Below, in pieces: positions 35,869 through 42,748 of a stretch of DNA of 64,000 nucleotides (within the stretch, counting starts at the first letter, position 1; every line of letters starts with the position of its first letter). The stretch is taken from the NCBI RefSeq assembly GCF_030546645.1, contig NZ_JAUOTO010000003.1:124001-188000 (forward strand), written 5' to 3'. A model generated the notes under the pieces. It saw only the letters and a list, made by a program, of their open reading frames with translations, did not search any database and had not been told where the DNA came from. Source of the DNA: Flavitalea plasmicola. Lineage in GTDB: Bacteria; Bacteroidota; Bacteroidia; Chitinophagales; Chitinophagaceae. The position numbers and the translations under genes were made by a program.

Positions 35869-37515
35869 ATGATAAAGAAGCCAGATATCATTATCAGTGT
35901 GCTTTATATACTCGGCATCGTCACCGTGGGGTTATGGGCGGGCATCCGCCGGAAAAGACAGGAGGCGTCGTCCAATGATTATTTCCTGGCAGGAAAGACC
36001 CTGCGCTGGCCCATGATCGGGCTGGCGCTCTTTGCTACCAATATATCCTGCCTTCACCTGGTAAGCCTGGCGCAGAGCGGGTTTGACACGGGATTGCTCA
36101 GCGGTAATTTCGAATGGATGGCCGCTTTTACGCTCATCCTGCTGGCGCTTTTCTTTGCCCCGTTCTATATCCGCAGCGGTGTCAGTACCCTGCCTGATTT
36201 CCTGGAAAGACGATACAACCGCGCCTGCCGGGATTGGCTGACCTTTGTGTCCATTCTTTCGGCCATTATCATTCATATTGCCTTTTCATTGCTTACGGGA
36301 GGGATCGTACTGGAAACGCTTTTTGGTATCGATATGTACACCAGCGTTACTGTGATCGCCGTGGTCACTGCTGTGTATACCATCATCGGAGGGCTCCGGG
36401 CCGTAGTCGTTACCGAAAGTATCCAGACAGTGGTGCTCGTAGCCGGCGCCGTTGTCATCACCATTGCCTGTTTCACAAAAATGGGCGGGTGGGGCGCCAT
36501 GGTAGCTACCTTGCAGGAGACGCACCATTTGGAGAAGCTGTCCATGCTGCGTCCACATGGCGATGCCGGCGGACTGCCCTGGTATGCGGTATTCCTGGGA
36601 TATCCCGTCCTGGGTATCTGGTATTGGTGCGCGGACCAGACGATCGTTCAGCGTATTTTGGGAGCGAAGGATGTCAACGAGGCCCGTGCCGGGGCGCTGT
36701 TCTGCGGATTCATAAAAGTATTGCCTGTCTTCATATTCATCGTGCCGGGGCTGCTGGCCTATACGCTGTCGCAAAAGGGCTTGTTGGACATCCATACTTT
36801 GCAGAAGACAGATGCCGCCGGCAATACGATCACCAACAGTAAAAGCATCTATACATTGATGATCACCCAACTTGTGCCCACGGGCTTTGCAGGCATTATT
36901 GTGGCGGCCTTGCTGTCCGGCCTCATGAGCCAGGTGTCCGGAGCCCTGAATTCCATCAGCACCCTGGTAAGCTTTGATCTCTACAAACGCTTCCGGCCGG
37001 CGGCTGATGAACGGCAACTGGTGAGGATGGGGCGGATAGCGGCAGGCATCGCGCTGGTACTCTCCATTTTTTTATTGCCTTTGCTCAATAGCTATGGCAG
37101 CATCTTCAATGGGATCAACGATATTATCGCCCATATCGCACCTCCCATCACCTGCGTATTCGTATTGGGCGTTTTCTGGAAACGTGCTTCCGCAAAAGCG
37201 GCACAGATCACTTTGCTTGCGGGGTCGCTCATGGGCGCACTGGTCTACGTGGTCAACAAGCTATATCCTCATACTGCCATGGCGGCTATCCCTTTTATGA
37301 TGATAGCGTTCTACCTTTTCATAGTCTGCCTGGTCATGCAGGGAGTACTATCTTATGTATATCCGGTGCACCATACCCCGGAAAGCGCGGCCCTGTATTG
37401 GAAGTCGCCCCTGGAGCCGCTGCGGGATAAAGGATGGAGCGGGTGGGGCAATTATAAAATGCTGTCCGGCGTACTGCTGGCAGTGATGATAGTATTATAT
37501 TTCATATTCTGGTAA
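35869..37515 (+). CDS. sodium/solute symporter (SSS family)
   Basis: 548 residues with about 13-14 membrane helices. Family features include the N-terminal D-Y-F-L-A-G-K-T-L-R-W-P segment, F-A-T-N-I-S loop in helix 1-2 and the Q-T-I-V-Q-R-I-L-G-A-K-D segment in the middle, as in SGLT-type sugar symporters. It probably imports the sugar used by the neighbouring dehydratase, most likely L-fucose, with sodium. It begins one base after the dehydratase stop. The cargo is inferred from position only. Confidence 0.88.
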   Translation: MIKKPDIIISVLYILGIVTVGLWAGIRRKRQEASSNDYFLAGKTLRWPMIGLALFATNISCLHLVSLAQSGFDTGLLSGNFEWMAAFTLILLALFFAPFYIRSGVSTLPDFLERRYNRACRDWLTFVSILSAIIIHIAFSLLTGGIVLETLFGIDMYTSVTVIAVVTAVYTIIGGLRAVVVTESIQTVVLVAGAVVITIACFTKMGGWGAMVATLQETHHLEKLSMLRPHGDAGGLPWYAVFLGYPVLGIWYWCADQTIVQRILGAKDVNEARAGALFCGFIKVLPVFIFIVPGLLAYTLSQKGLLDIHTLQKTDAAGNTITNSKSIYTLMITQLVPTGFAGIIVAALLSGLMSQVSGALNSISTLVSFDLYKRFRPAADERQLVRMGRIAAGIALVLSIFLLPLLNSYGSIFNGINDIIAHIAPPITCVFVLGVFWKRASAKAAQITLLAGSLMGALVYVVNKLYPHTAMAAIPFMMIAFYLFIVCLVMQGVLSYVYPVHHTPESAALYWKSPLEPLRDKGWSGWGNYKMLSGVLLAVMIVLYFIFW

Positions 37516-37536
37516 AATGGAAAAGCAAACCTTATA

Positions 37537-38340
37537 ATGAAACTATTAGAAGATAAAGTTATATTCCTCACCGGAGGCTCGAAGGGAATTGGACTCGAAT
37601 GTGCGAAGAAATATGTGGAGGCAGGCGCCCGGGTGGCTATCGTATCCAATGATCTCACCTCTATGACGGAAGCCGTCGGGATCCTGGGGCATTCCGGCAT
37701 GGGCATACTCTGTGACGTATCCAATCCCAGGGATGTAAAGGCCGCCATACAGCAGACCCTGGATAAATATGGGCGAATCGACGTCATTCATAACAATGCA
37801 GGTATCGCACATCCGGCCAAACCTCTGCACGAGACGGAAGAGATGGAATGGGATGCGCTGTTCAATGTCAACCTTAAAAGTATTTTATATACGACGAAAC
37901 ACGGGCTGGAAGCGTTGCAGCGGTCTGAAGGCTGCATCCTGAATACCAGCAGCCTTGTGGGGGATATCGGGCAGGATAACCATGCCGCTTACACGGCCAC
38001 TAAGGGAGCCATCAATGCGCTTACCAAATCGATGGCGCTGGATTATGCTCCTTTCAGGATACGGGTGAATGCAGTCGCGCCTGCGGGGGTTTGGACGGTC
38101 ATGCTGCGCGAGTGGGGACAAGCCCAGGAAGATGCAGCAGGCATCGAGCAATACCTGGACGGCATTCATGCACTGGGCTACTGCCCCGAAGGAGACGTAG
38201 TGGCCGATGCCTGTGTATTCCTCATATCCGACAAGGCCCGCTTTATCACCGGCAATATACTGCCCGTCAGCGGCGGAGCAGAACTGGGATATCGTCGAAT
38301 CATGCATCGGGGCGACCAGGCTGCGGTGCCAAAAAATTAG
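37537..38340 (+). CDS. SDR oxidoreductase, likely of the L-fucose oxidative pathway
   Basis: 267 residues, classical short-chain dehydrogenase: cofactor motif T-G-G-S-K-G-I-G near residue 13, N-N-A-G near 87, catalytic Ser in N-T-S-S and Y-x-x-x-K in Y-T-A-T-K. Next to L-fuconate dehydratase it is probably either L-fucose 1-dehydrogenase or 2-keto-3-deoxy-L-fuconate 4-dehydrogenase. The sequence cannot separate these. The lactonase and final hydrolase of the pathway are not in the window. It is the last gene before a hairpin that begins in its stop codon. Confidence 0.85.
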   Translation: MKLLEDKVIFLTGGSKGIGLECAKKYVEAGARVAIVSNDLTSMTEAVGILGHSGMGILCDVSNPRDVKAAIQQTLDKYGRIDVIHNNAGIAHPAKPLHETEEMEWDALFNVNLKSILYTTKHGLEALQRSEGCILNTSSLVGDIGQDNHAAYTATKGAINALTKSMALDYAPFRIRVNAVAPAGVWTVMLREWGQAQEDAAGIEQYLDGIHALGYCPEGDVVADACVFLISDKARFITGNILPVSGGAELGYRRIMHRGDQAAVPKN

Positions 38341-38359
38341 CCGCCCCCGAAGGGGCGGC
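38340..38359 (+). terminator. GC-rich hairpin closing the sugar operon
   Basis: GCCGCCCC (38340-38347) pairs with GGGGCGGC (38352-38359) around a CGAA tetraloop. The first base is the last base of the SDR stop codon. Only a mixed CCTCTTC follows, so termination may be weak or it may stabilise the transcript end. Confidence 0.6.
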
Positions 38360-38562
38360 CCTCTTCATGAACCCTGCCTTTTGTGTTGCCTGCCATAAGA
38401 AACGTCTTCCGAATGCCTGTCTTTATATTGCTGCCATTTCAATGCCTTATCTGCTAAGATCCGATGAGACAAAGATAACACGTATGCCGCCCCGTGGCAA
38501 TGGCTGTATCCCCCCATCTGTTGTACAAATCCTCTCTTTATTTTTTTCTGTATCTTCCGGGC

Positions 38563-39144
38563 ATGATGAAGCTGATCCTCGGTGGTGCCCTTTGTATGAT
38601 GTTTTACACCATACATGCGCAATCCGGCCTGCAGTCATTGGACGAACATATCCTGGAATACCTGGCTGCCCATAGGACTCCCGGACAGACAGCATTCTGG
38701 CGCGCCCTATCAAATGCGAACACCTATGTGGATGTGGGCATCCCCACCGGCCTGCTGGCAGCCGGGCTTATCCGGAATGATGTGGATATGAAGAAAAATG
38801 CCTTGTATACAGCCAGCAGCACGGCCTTGTCTATTTTAGTGAACTTTACCATTAAGCGCATTGTCAAACGTCCCCGTCCCTTTATCACCCACGTTCACTT
38901 CACCCCTGTATACCGCCCCGGGGATTATTCATTTCCGTCCGGGCATGCTGCTTCTTCTTTCGGCGCTGCAGTCGCTCTCGCAAGGGCTTATCCGAAATGG
39001 TATGTGATGGCGCCGGCTCTTTTATGGTCATCCGGTATCGGCTATTCCCGCATGTATCTCGGCGTGCACTATCCGACAGATGTCGGCGCAGGAGCGCTTC
39101 TGGGTATTGGCAGCGCTTTTGGGATGGGATTTTTACGTCCTTAA
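38563..39144 (+). CDS. PAP2-family membrane phosphatase
   Basis: 193 residues from the ATG at 38563; an upstream start at 38494 would put 23 residues before the hydrophobic leader. The leader (residues 1-20, I-H-A-Q) is probably a signal peptide or first helix. The three acid-phosphatase motifs are complete: K-R-P-R-P-F, P-S-G-H-A-A-S-S and S-R-M-Y-L-G-V-H-Y-P-T-D. Substrates in the family include undecaprenyl pyrophosphate and phosphatidic or lipid-A phosphates. It is 68 nt upstream of the Nudix regulator and is probably not part of that operon, which has its own promoter. Confidence 0.9.
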   Translation: MMKLILGGALCMMFYTIHAQSGLQSLDEHILEYLAAHRTPGQTAFWRALSNANTYVDVGIPTGLLAAGLIRNDVDMKKNALYTASSTALSILVNFTIKRIVKRPRPFITHVHFTPVYRPGDYSFPSGHAASSFGAAVALARAYPKWYVMAPALLWSSGIGYSRMYLGVHYPTDVGAGALLGIGSAFGMGFLRP

Positions 39145-39163
39145 GATCTTTTCCGCTGAAAAC

Positions 39164-39194
39164 TTGGTTGGAACAAAAGAAAGTGCTTACTTTG
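39164..39194 (+). promoter_or_regulatory. candidate promoter of the ADP-ribose operon
   Basis: TTGG (39164-39167), 19 bases, then TTACTTTG (39187-39194) approximates the Bacteroidota TTTG-N19-21-TAnnTTTG promoter. The start point would fall about 12 nt before the ATG at 39213. The -7 element overlaps the dyad at 39191-39211. Confidence 0.45.
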
Positions 39195-39211
39195 CGTCAT
39201 ATTAACGCAAA
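39191..39211. promoter_or_regulatory. likely operator of the Nudix regulator
   Basis: TTTGCGT (39191-39197) and ACGCAAA (39205-39211) are a perfect 7-bp inverted repeat with a 7-nt spacer. It ends one base before the Nudix regulator's ATG and overlaps the candidate -7 element, so a bound protein would block transcription. Autoregulation by the encoded NrtR-like protein is the simplest reading. Confidence 0.6.
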
Positions 39212-39212
39212 C

Positions 39213-39893
39213 ATGCTTAAATTTCATGAATACCGGAACCCCGCACTTGCCATCGACCTGGTGGTGTTTGGGTATTACGAGAAGGTGCTATCTGTCCTTC
39301 TGCTCAACAGGAACGAGGAGCCGTTTAAGAATGGCTGGACCCTGCCGGGCGCTTTTTTGCAGATGGAAGAGCGATTTTCGGAAGCTTGTGGCAGGATACT
39401 GAAGACGAAGCTGGGGATGGAGCATCTGTTCCTGGAGCAATTGTACAGTTTTGATGAGCCGGGAAGAGACCCTCGCGGCAGGGTAATATCCGTGACCTAT
39501 TTCGCCCTGGTAAACCCCAGGAATTTCGGGCTCGCGGCGGGGAAAATGGCCAACGACGTATCCTGGCATGATATTAAGAAAATGCCGGAACTGGGATTCG
39601 ATCATAAAAAGATCTTTAAAAAAGCGCTGGAGAGGCTTCGTTCGAAGATCCTTTACTTCCCGGTGGGATTCGAGCTGCTGGATGAGATGTTTACGATGAC
39701 GGAGCTGCATGAGTTGTATGAATGTATCCTGGATATCAGCATTGACCGGAGGAATTTCCGCAGGAAGATCCTGGATTCGGAATATATCATAGATACGGGG
39801 CAAAAAAGAGAAGGGCTGCAGAACAGGCATCCTTCCTTGTATAAGTTCAATAAAAAACTAAAACAGCATAATTTTAACCTTAATGTTTCCTGA
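39213..39893 (+). CDS. NrtR-like Nudix-fold transcriptional regulator
   Basis: 226 residues from the ATG at 39213; the longer open frame upstream overlaps the PAP2 gene and lacks family similarity. Residues about 8-150 are a Nudix fold. The Nudix box begins normally (G-A-F-L-Q-M-E) but the R-E-U-x-E-E part reads R-I-L-K-T-K, so the catalytic glutamates are gone. The C-terminal 70 residues form the winged-helix domain of NrtR-type repressors (M-T-E-L-H-E-L-Y-E, then R-R-N-F-R-R-K-I). NrtR proteins sense ADP-ribose or related nucleotides, and Bacteroides relatives sense sugars. The downstream NAD/ADP-ribose genes favour an ADP-ribose-type signal here. Confidence 0.88.
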   Translation: MLKFHEYRNPALAIDLVVFGYYEKVLSVLLLNRNEEPFKNGWTLPGAFLQMEERFSEACGRILKTKLGMEHLFLEQLYSFDEPGRDPRGRVISVTYFALVNPRNFGLAAGKMANDVSWHDIKKMPELGFDHKKIFKKALERLRSKILYFPVGFELLDEMFTMTELHELYECILDISIDRRNFRRKILDSEYIIDTGQKREGLQNRHPSLYKFNKKLKQHNFNLNVS

Positions 39894-39941
39894 TCATGCG
39901 CAAGACAGACGGTGGTACGAAAAAGTTGGCGAAAGGGCTGA

Positions 39942-40094
39942 ATGATGTATCGCTCTGGGTGGGGGAAAAAGGAGAATCAGCAAAAAGTCCATGTAGACAA
40001 CAAACGCCTGGACCTGCTGGAAGTACCTGTGGAAAGAGTATGGGATGCCTTTGACAATGCGCTTAAAAGGAAAATAGGGGTCAATATTTCATGA
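39942..40094 (+). CDS. 50-residue ORF coupled to the next gene
   Basis: A 50-residue ORF (M-M-Y-R-S-G-W-G-K-K..., ending R-K-I-G-V-N-I-S) opens straight after an in-frame TGA at 39939-39941. GAAAGGG at 39931-39937 is a plausible ribosome-binding site. Its stop overlaps the next start as ATGA (40091-40094), the same junction used between the next two genes. The second half (L-D-L-L-E-V-P-V-E-R-V-W-D-A-F-D-N-A-L-K-R-K) has strongly protein-like, amphipathic composition. I do not recognise it. It could be a genuine small protein or the surviving end of a longer, frameshifted gene, because another frame opens at 39896. Confidence 0.45.
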   Translation: MMYRSGWGKKENQQKVHVDNKRLDLLEVPVERVWDAFDNALKRKIGVNIS

Positions 40095-40504
40095 GAACGA
40101 CAACATTATACAGGCCCGTTGGATTAAAGGAGCTGGAACTTATCAAACAGTCCGGGTGGAGAAAATTTCCGCCAAGATTGGAATGGCAACCCATATTCTA
40201 TCCGGTGCTGAACCATAAATATGCGGCACAGATCGCGTCCGAATGGAATGCTCCGGATGAATTTTCCGGGTACTGCGGTGTTGTTACAGAATTCGATGTG
40301 CTCGAATCTTTTTGTTCGAAATTTACTGTTCGGAATGTTGGAGGCGAGATGCATAATGAATTGTGGGTTCCGGCTGAAGAGCTGGAGGATTTTAATAGCA
40401 ACATAATTGGCCCTATTCGGATAGTGGAAGTCTACTTAGGGAGCTCTTTTCAGCAGCCAGCTGACATTGAGCTTGCAAATGAGTTGCAAAAATTTAAGAA
40501 ATGA
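40091..40504 (+). CDS. small putative ADP-ribosyltransferase-like protein
   Basis: 137 residues, soluble. I recall close relatives labelled 'ADP-ribosylation/crystallin J1', a name without experimental basis to my knowledge. The pattern T-T-L-Y-R-P-V-G at the N-terminus, then L-I-K-Q-S-G, then P-I-F-Y-P-V-L-N-H-K-Y-A-A-Q-I-A-S-E-W-N and finally E-L-W-V-P-A-E-E-L could be the first strand, Tyr motif and Glu motif of an R/H-Y-E ADP-ribosyltransferase fold. That reading is inference. It is coupled by ATGA overlaps to both neighbours (40091-40094 and 40501-40504) and precedes Tpt1/KptA, which uses NAD. Confidence 0.65.
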   Translation: MRTTTLYRPVGLKELELIKQSGWRKFPPRLEWQPIFYPVLNHKYAAQIASEWNAPDEFSGYCGVVTEFDVLESFCSKFTVRNVGGEMHNELWVPAEELEDFNSNIIGPIRIVEVYLGSSFQQPADIELANELQKFKK

Positions 40505-41043
40505 ACGAGGAAGAAAAATATAGAACCAGCAAATTTTTGAGTCTTGTCCTGCGGCATAAGCCGGAAGAGATAGGTCTCCCATTGGACGTAAATGGCTGGG
40601 CGGATGTTGATGAGCTGATCAGCAGGTGTGCTGTGGCAGGAAAAAGATTTTCAGCTCAGGAACTGGAAGAGATCGTCGCCACAAATGACAAGAAACGTTT
40701 CGCCTATAATAGTGACAAGTCGAAGATAAGAGCCAGCCAGGGTCACTCTATTGATGTAGAGCTGCAATTGGAAGTGAAAGAACCTCCGGAGCTGCTATTC
40801 CATGGAACAGTTGAAAAATTTTTACCTGCCATCAAATCTCAGGGACTGCTGAAAATGAAGAGGCAACATGTGCATTTGAGCCGGGACAGGGCTACCGCTG
40901 AAAAGGTGGGAGAGCGGCGGGGCGAAGCCATCATTCTCATCGTTCGGAGTGACGAAATGAACCAGGATGGTTTTGTCTTCTATCAGTCGGCGAACGGGGT
41001 ATGGCTGACAGACCACGTGCCAGCGAAGTATATTGATTTTTAA
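40501..41043 (+). CDS. kptA: RNA 2'-phosphotransferase (Tpt1/KptA)
   Basis: 180 residues, the typical bacterial length. Tpt1/KptA removes an internal RNA 2'-phosphate by transferring it to NAD, giving ADP-ribose 1'',2''-cyclic phosphate and nicotinamide. The catalytic residues are recognisable: R18-H19 in L-R-H-K-P-E, R78 in I-R-A-S-Q-G-H-S, and an Arg in the V-G-E-R-R-G motif (139/140). The N-G-W-A-D-V-D-E-L winged-helix segment and L-F-H-G-T motif are also present. Some Tpt1 enzymes can also ADP-ribosylate 5'-phosphorylated nucleic-acid ends. In bacteria, which lack the tRNA-splicing pathway that makes the classical substrate, the real role is unclear. Confidence 0.95.
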   Translation: MNEEEKYRTSKFLSLVLRHKPEEIGLPLDVNGWADVDELISRCAVAGKRFSAQELEEIVATNDKKRFAYNSDKSKIRASQGHSIDVELQLEVKEPPELLFHGTVEKFLPAIKSQGLLKMKRQHVHLSRDRATAEKVGERRGEAIILIVRSDEMNQDGFVFYQSANGVWLTDHVPAKYIDF

Positions 41044-41074
41044 GGCCTAGGAAGTGGGATAAAATCATTAAGAA

Positions 41075-42016
41075 ATGAACCGGGATTTTGTAAAGGACGT
41101 TTTATTGGGTGTAGCAACCGGCGATGCCATCGGTGTGCCGGTGGAATTCAGATCTCGTACTGAGTTATTGGTAAATCCTGTCACAGGTATGAGGGGATAC
41201 GGCAGCCATAATCAGCCTCCGGGAACGTGGTCGGATGATAGCTCATTGACCTTCTGCCTCGGGGAAATGCTCTGCGGAAAATATGATCTTGAGGACCTTG
41301 GCAACCGTTTTATAAACTGGGCGGATCGTGGCTACTGGACCCCTTATGGTGTAGTCTTTGACAAAGGAATTGCGACAGCCAGCGCCATCACCAGGCTGAA
41401 AATGGGGGGTTCCACCATTCTTGCGGGAGGCAACGAGGAAAGTAGCAATGGGAATGGATCATTAATGCGGATACTGCCGTTGTTGTTCTTAATAAAGGAC
41501 AAAGGGATTGACGAAAGGTTCCTGATCATAAAGGATGTTTCTTCATTAACACATCGCCATATCCGCTCAGTACTGGCTTGTTTTATCTACCTGGAAATTG
41601 CAATGGAGATACTTTCAGGAAAAGAAAGGACTGAAGCGTATCGGCAGGCTTGTATTAGGGTACAAACCTTTCTTGATGAGACAGCCACCTGTACAGAAAA
41701 AGAGAAAGCCAATTTTACGAGGATACTTTCAGGAAACTTGTACAAAGACGCAGAAGATGACATCTTGTCCAGCGGTTATGTGATACACACACTGGAGGCC
41801 TCAATCTGGTGTTTGTTGAAAACCAACAATTATAAAGATGCGGTCCTGAAAGCTGCTAACCTGGGACAAGACACGGATACGACCGCGGCAGTAACAGGCG
41901 GGCTTGCCGGATTATTGTACGGCTGGGAAACCATACCCGAAGAGTGGCTTGCTGTTCTGGCAAAAAGAGAAGAAATAGAAGAGCTTTGCCGCAGGCTCAA
42001 CAAAAAATTTAAATAG
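41075..42016 (+). CDS. ADP-ribosylglycohydrolase (DraG/ARH family)
   Basis: 313 residues. The family cleaves ADP-ribose from proteins, nucleic acids or small molecules using two metal ions. Signature segments are present: G-V-A-T-G-D-A-I-G-V-P-V-E-F at residues about 9-22, W-S-D-D-S-S-L-T near 51 (metal ligands), N-G-N-G-S-L-M-R, L-T-H-R-H and G-Q-D-T-D-T-T-A-A-V-T-G-G near 265 (second metal site). It lies 31 nt after KptA and one base before the metallophosphatase gene. It could remove ADP-ribose placed by the small upstream protein or by KptA. The true substrate is unknown. Confidence 0.94.
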   Translation: MNRDFVKDVLLGVATGDAIGVPVEFRSRTELLVNPVTGMRGYGSHNQPPGTWSDDSSLTFCLGEMLCGKYDLEDLGNRFINWADRGYWTPYGVVFDKGIATASAITRLKMGGSTILAGGNEESSNGNGSLMRILPLLFLIKDKGIDERFLIIKDVSSLTHRHIRSVLACFIYLEIAMEILSGKERTEAYRQACIRVQTFLDETATCTEKEKANFTRILSGNLYKDAEDDILSSGYVIHTLEASIWCLLKTNNYKDAVLKAANLGQDTDTTAAVTGGLAGLLYGWETIPEEWLAVLAKREEIEELCRRLNKKFK

Positions 42017-42017
42017 T

Positions 42018-42746
42018 ATGTCAAGGACCTATGTAATAGGCGATATTCATGGCGCACTCAGGGCACTCGACCAGTTATTGGCCAGGATAAGCCTGAAAAA
42101 AGGCGACCGGCTCATTTTCCTGGGCGACTATGTGGACGGCTGGTCCCAATCCTCAAACGTATTGGAAAGACTGATGGAACTGGATGAACAATACGCCTGC
42201 ATCTTCATCAAAGGCAACCATGACGTCTGGTGCGAAGAATGGCTGGCAGGAGAAACCCCGGACGTTAACTGGCTCTTACACGGAGGGCTGGCTACCGTCG
42301 CCAGCTATGAGCCGCTTAGGCCGAAAGAACGCCAAAAGCATCTCGCGTTCTTCAATCGCATGCGGAACTACTACATCGAAGAGGATCGTCTTTTCATCCA
42401 TGCCGGTTTCTCCTCTATGCACGGCCCGCAGAACGAACATTATTCCAGCAATTATTCCTGGGACAGGACTTTGTGGGAGATGGCGCTGGCGTTGGATACA
42501 AGGATAAAGAAGACCTCTTATAGGTACCCTAAAAGATTGCTGCTTTTCGACGAGATCTACATCGGCCACACACCCACTGTGAATTATAACATATTTGAAC
42601 CTATGCGTGCGCACAATGTCTGGAATGTTGACACGGGCGCTGCTTTCGACGGCAGGCTTTCCGCTCTTGAAATACATACGAAGGAATTCTGGCAGAGCGA
42701 TATTATTCTAACACTTTATCCCGGTGAAAAGGGAAGGAATAAATAA
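42018..42746 (+). CDS. ApaH/PrpE-like metallophosphoesterase
   Basis: 242 residues of the calcineurin-like phosphoesterase fold. The five metal-binding motifs are complete: G-D-I-H-G near residue 8, G-D-Y-V-D-G near 37, G-N-H-D near 66, a His in F-I-H-A-G-F and G-H-T-P near 185. The spacing matches the protein-phosphatase/diadenosine-tetraphosphatase group. Such enzymes cut phosphoproteins, Ap4A or dinucleotide RNA caps, or nucleotide cyclic phosphates. As the last gene of this operon it might act on ADP-ribose 1''-phosphate or its cyclic form made by KptA. That substrate is my inference. It ends 2 nt before the convergent GH31 gene. Confidence 0.9.
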   Translation: MSRTYVIGDIHGALRALDQLLARISLKKGDRLIFLGDYVDGWSQSSNVLERLMELDEQYACIFIKGNHDVWCEEWLAGETPDVNWLLHGGLATVASYEPLRPKERQKHLAFFNRMRNYYIEEDRLFIHAGFSSMHGPQNEHYSSNYSWDRTLWEMALALDTRIKKTSYRYPKRLLLFDEIYIGHTPTVNYNIFEPMRAHNVWNVDTGAAFDGRLSALEIHTKEFWQSDIILTLYPGEKGRNK

Positions 42747-42748
42747 AT

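Noticed and set aside
38997-39212. N-terminal extension of the Nudix regulator
   Set aside because: The extension overlaps the PAP2 gene in another frame and passes through the promoter and dyad; the ATG at 39213 fits the family length.
39213-42746. Phage-defence island or toxin-antitoxin module
   Set aside because: No flanking defence, mobile-element or integrase genes are visible and the enzymes have housekeeping-type relatives; the idea is kept only as a possibility within the ADP-ribose finding.
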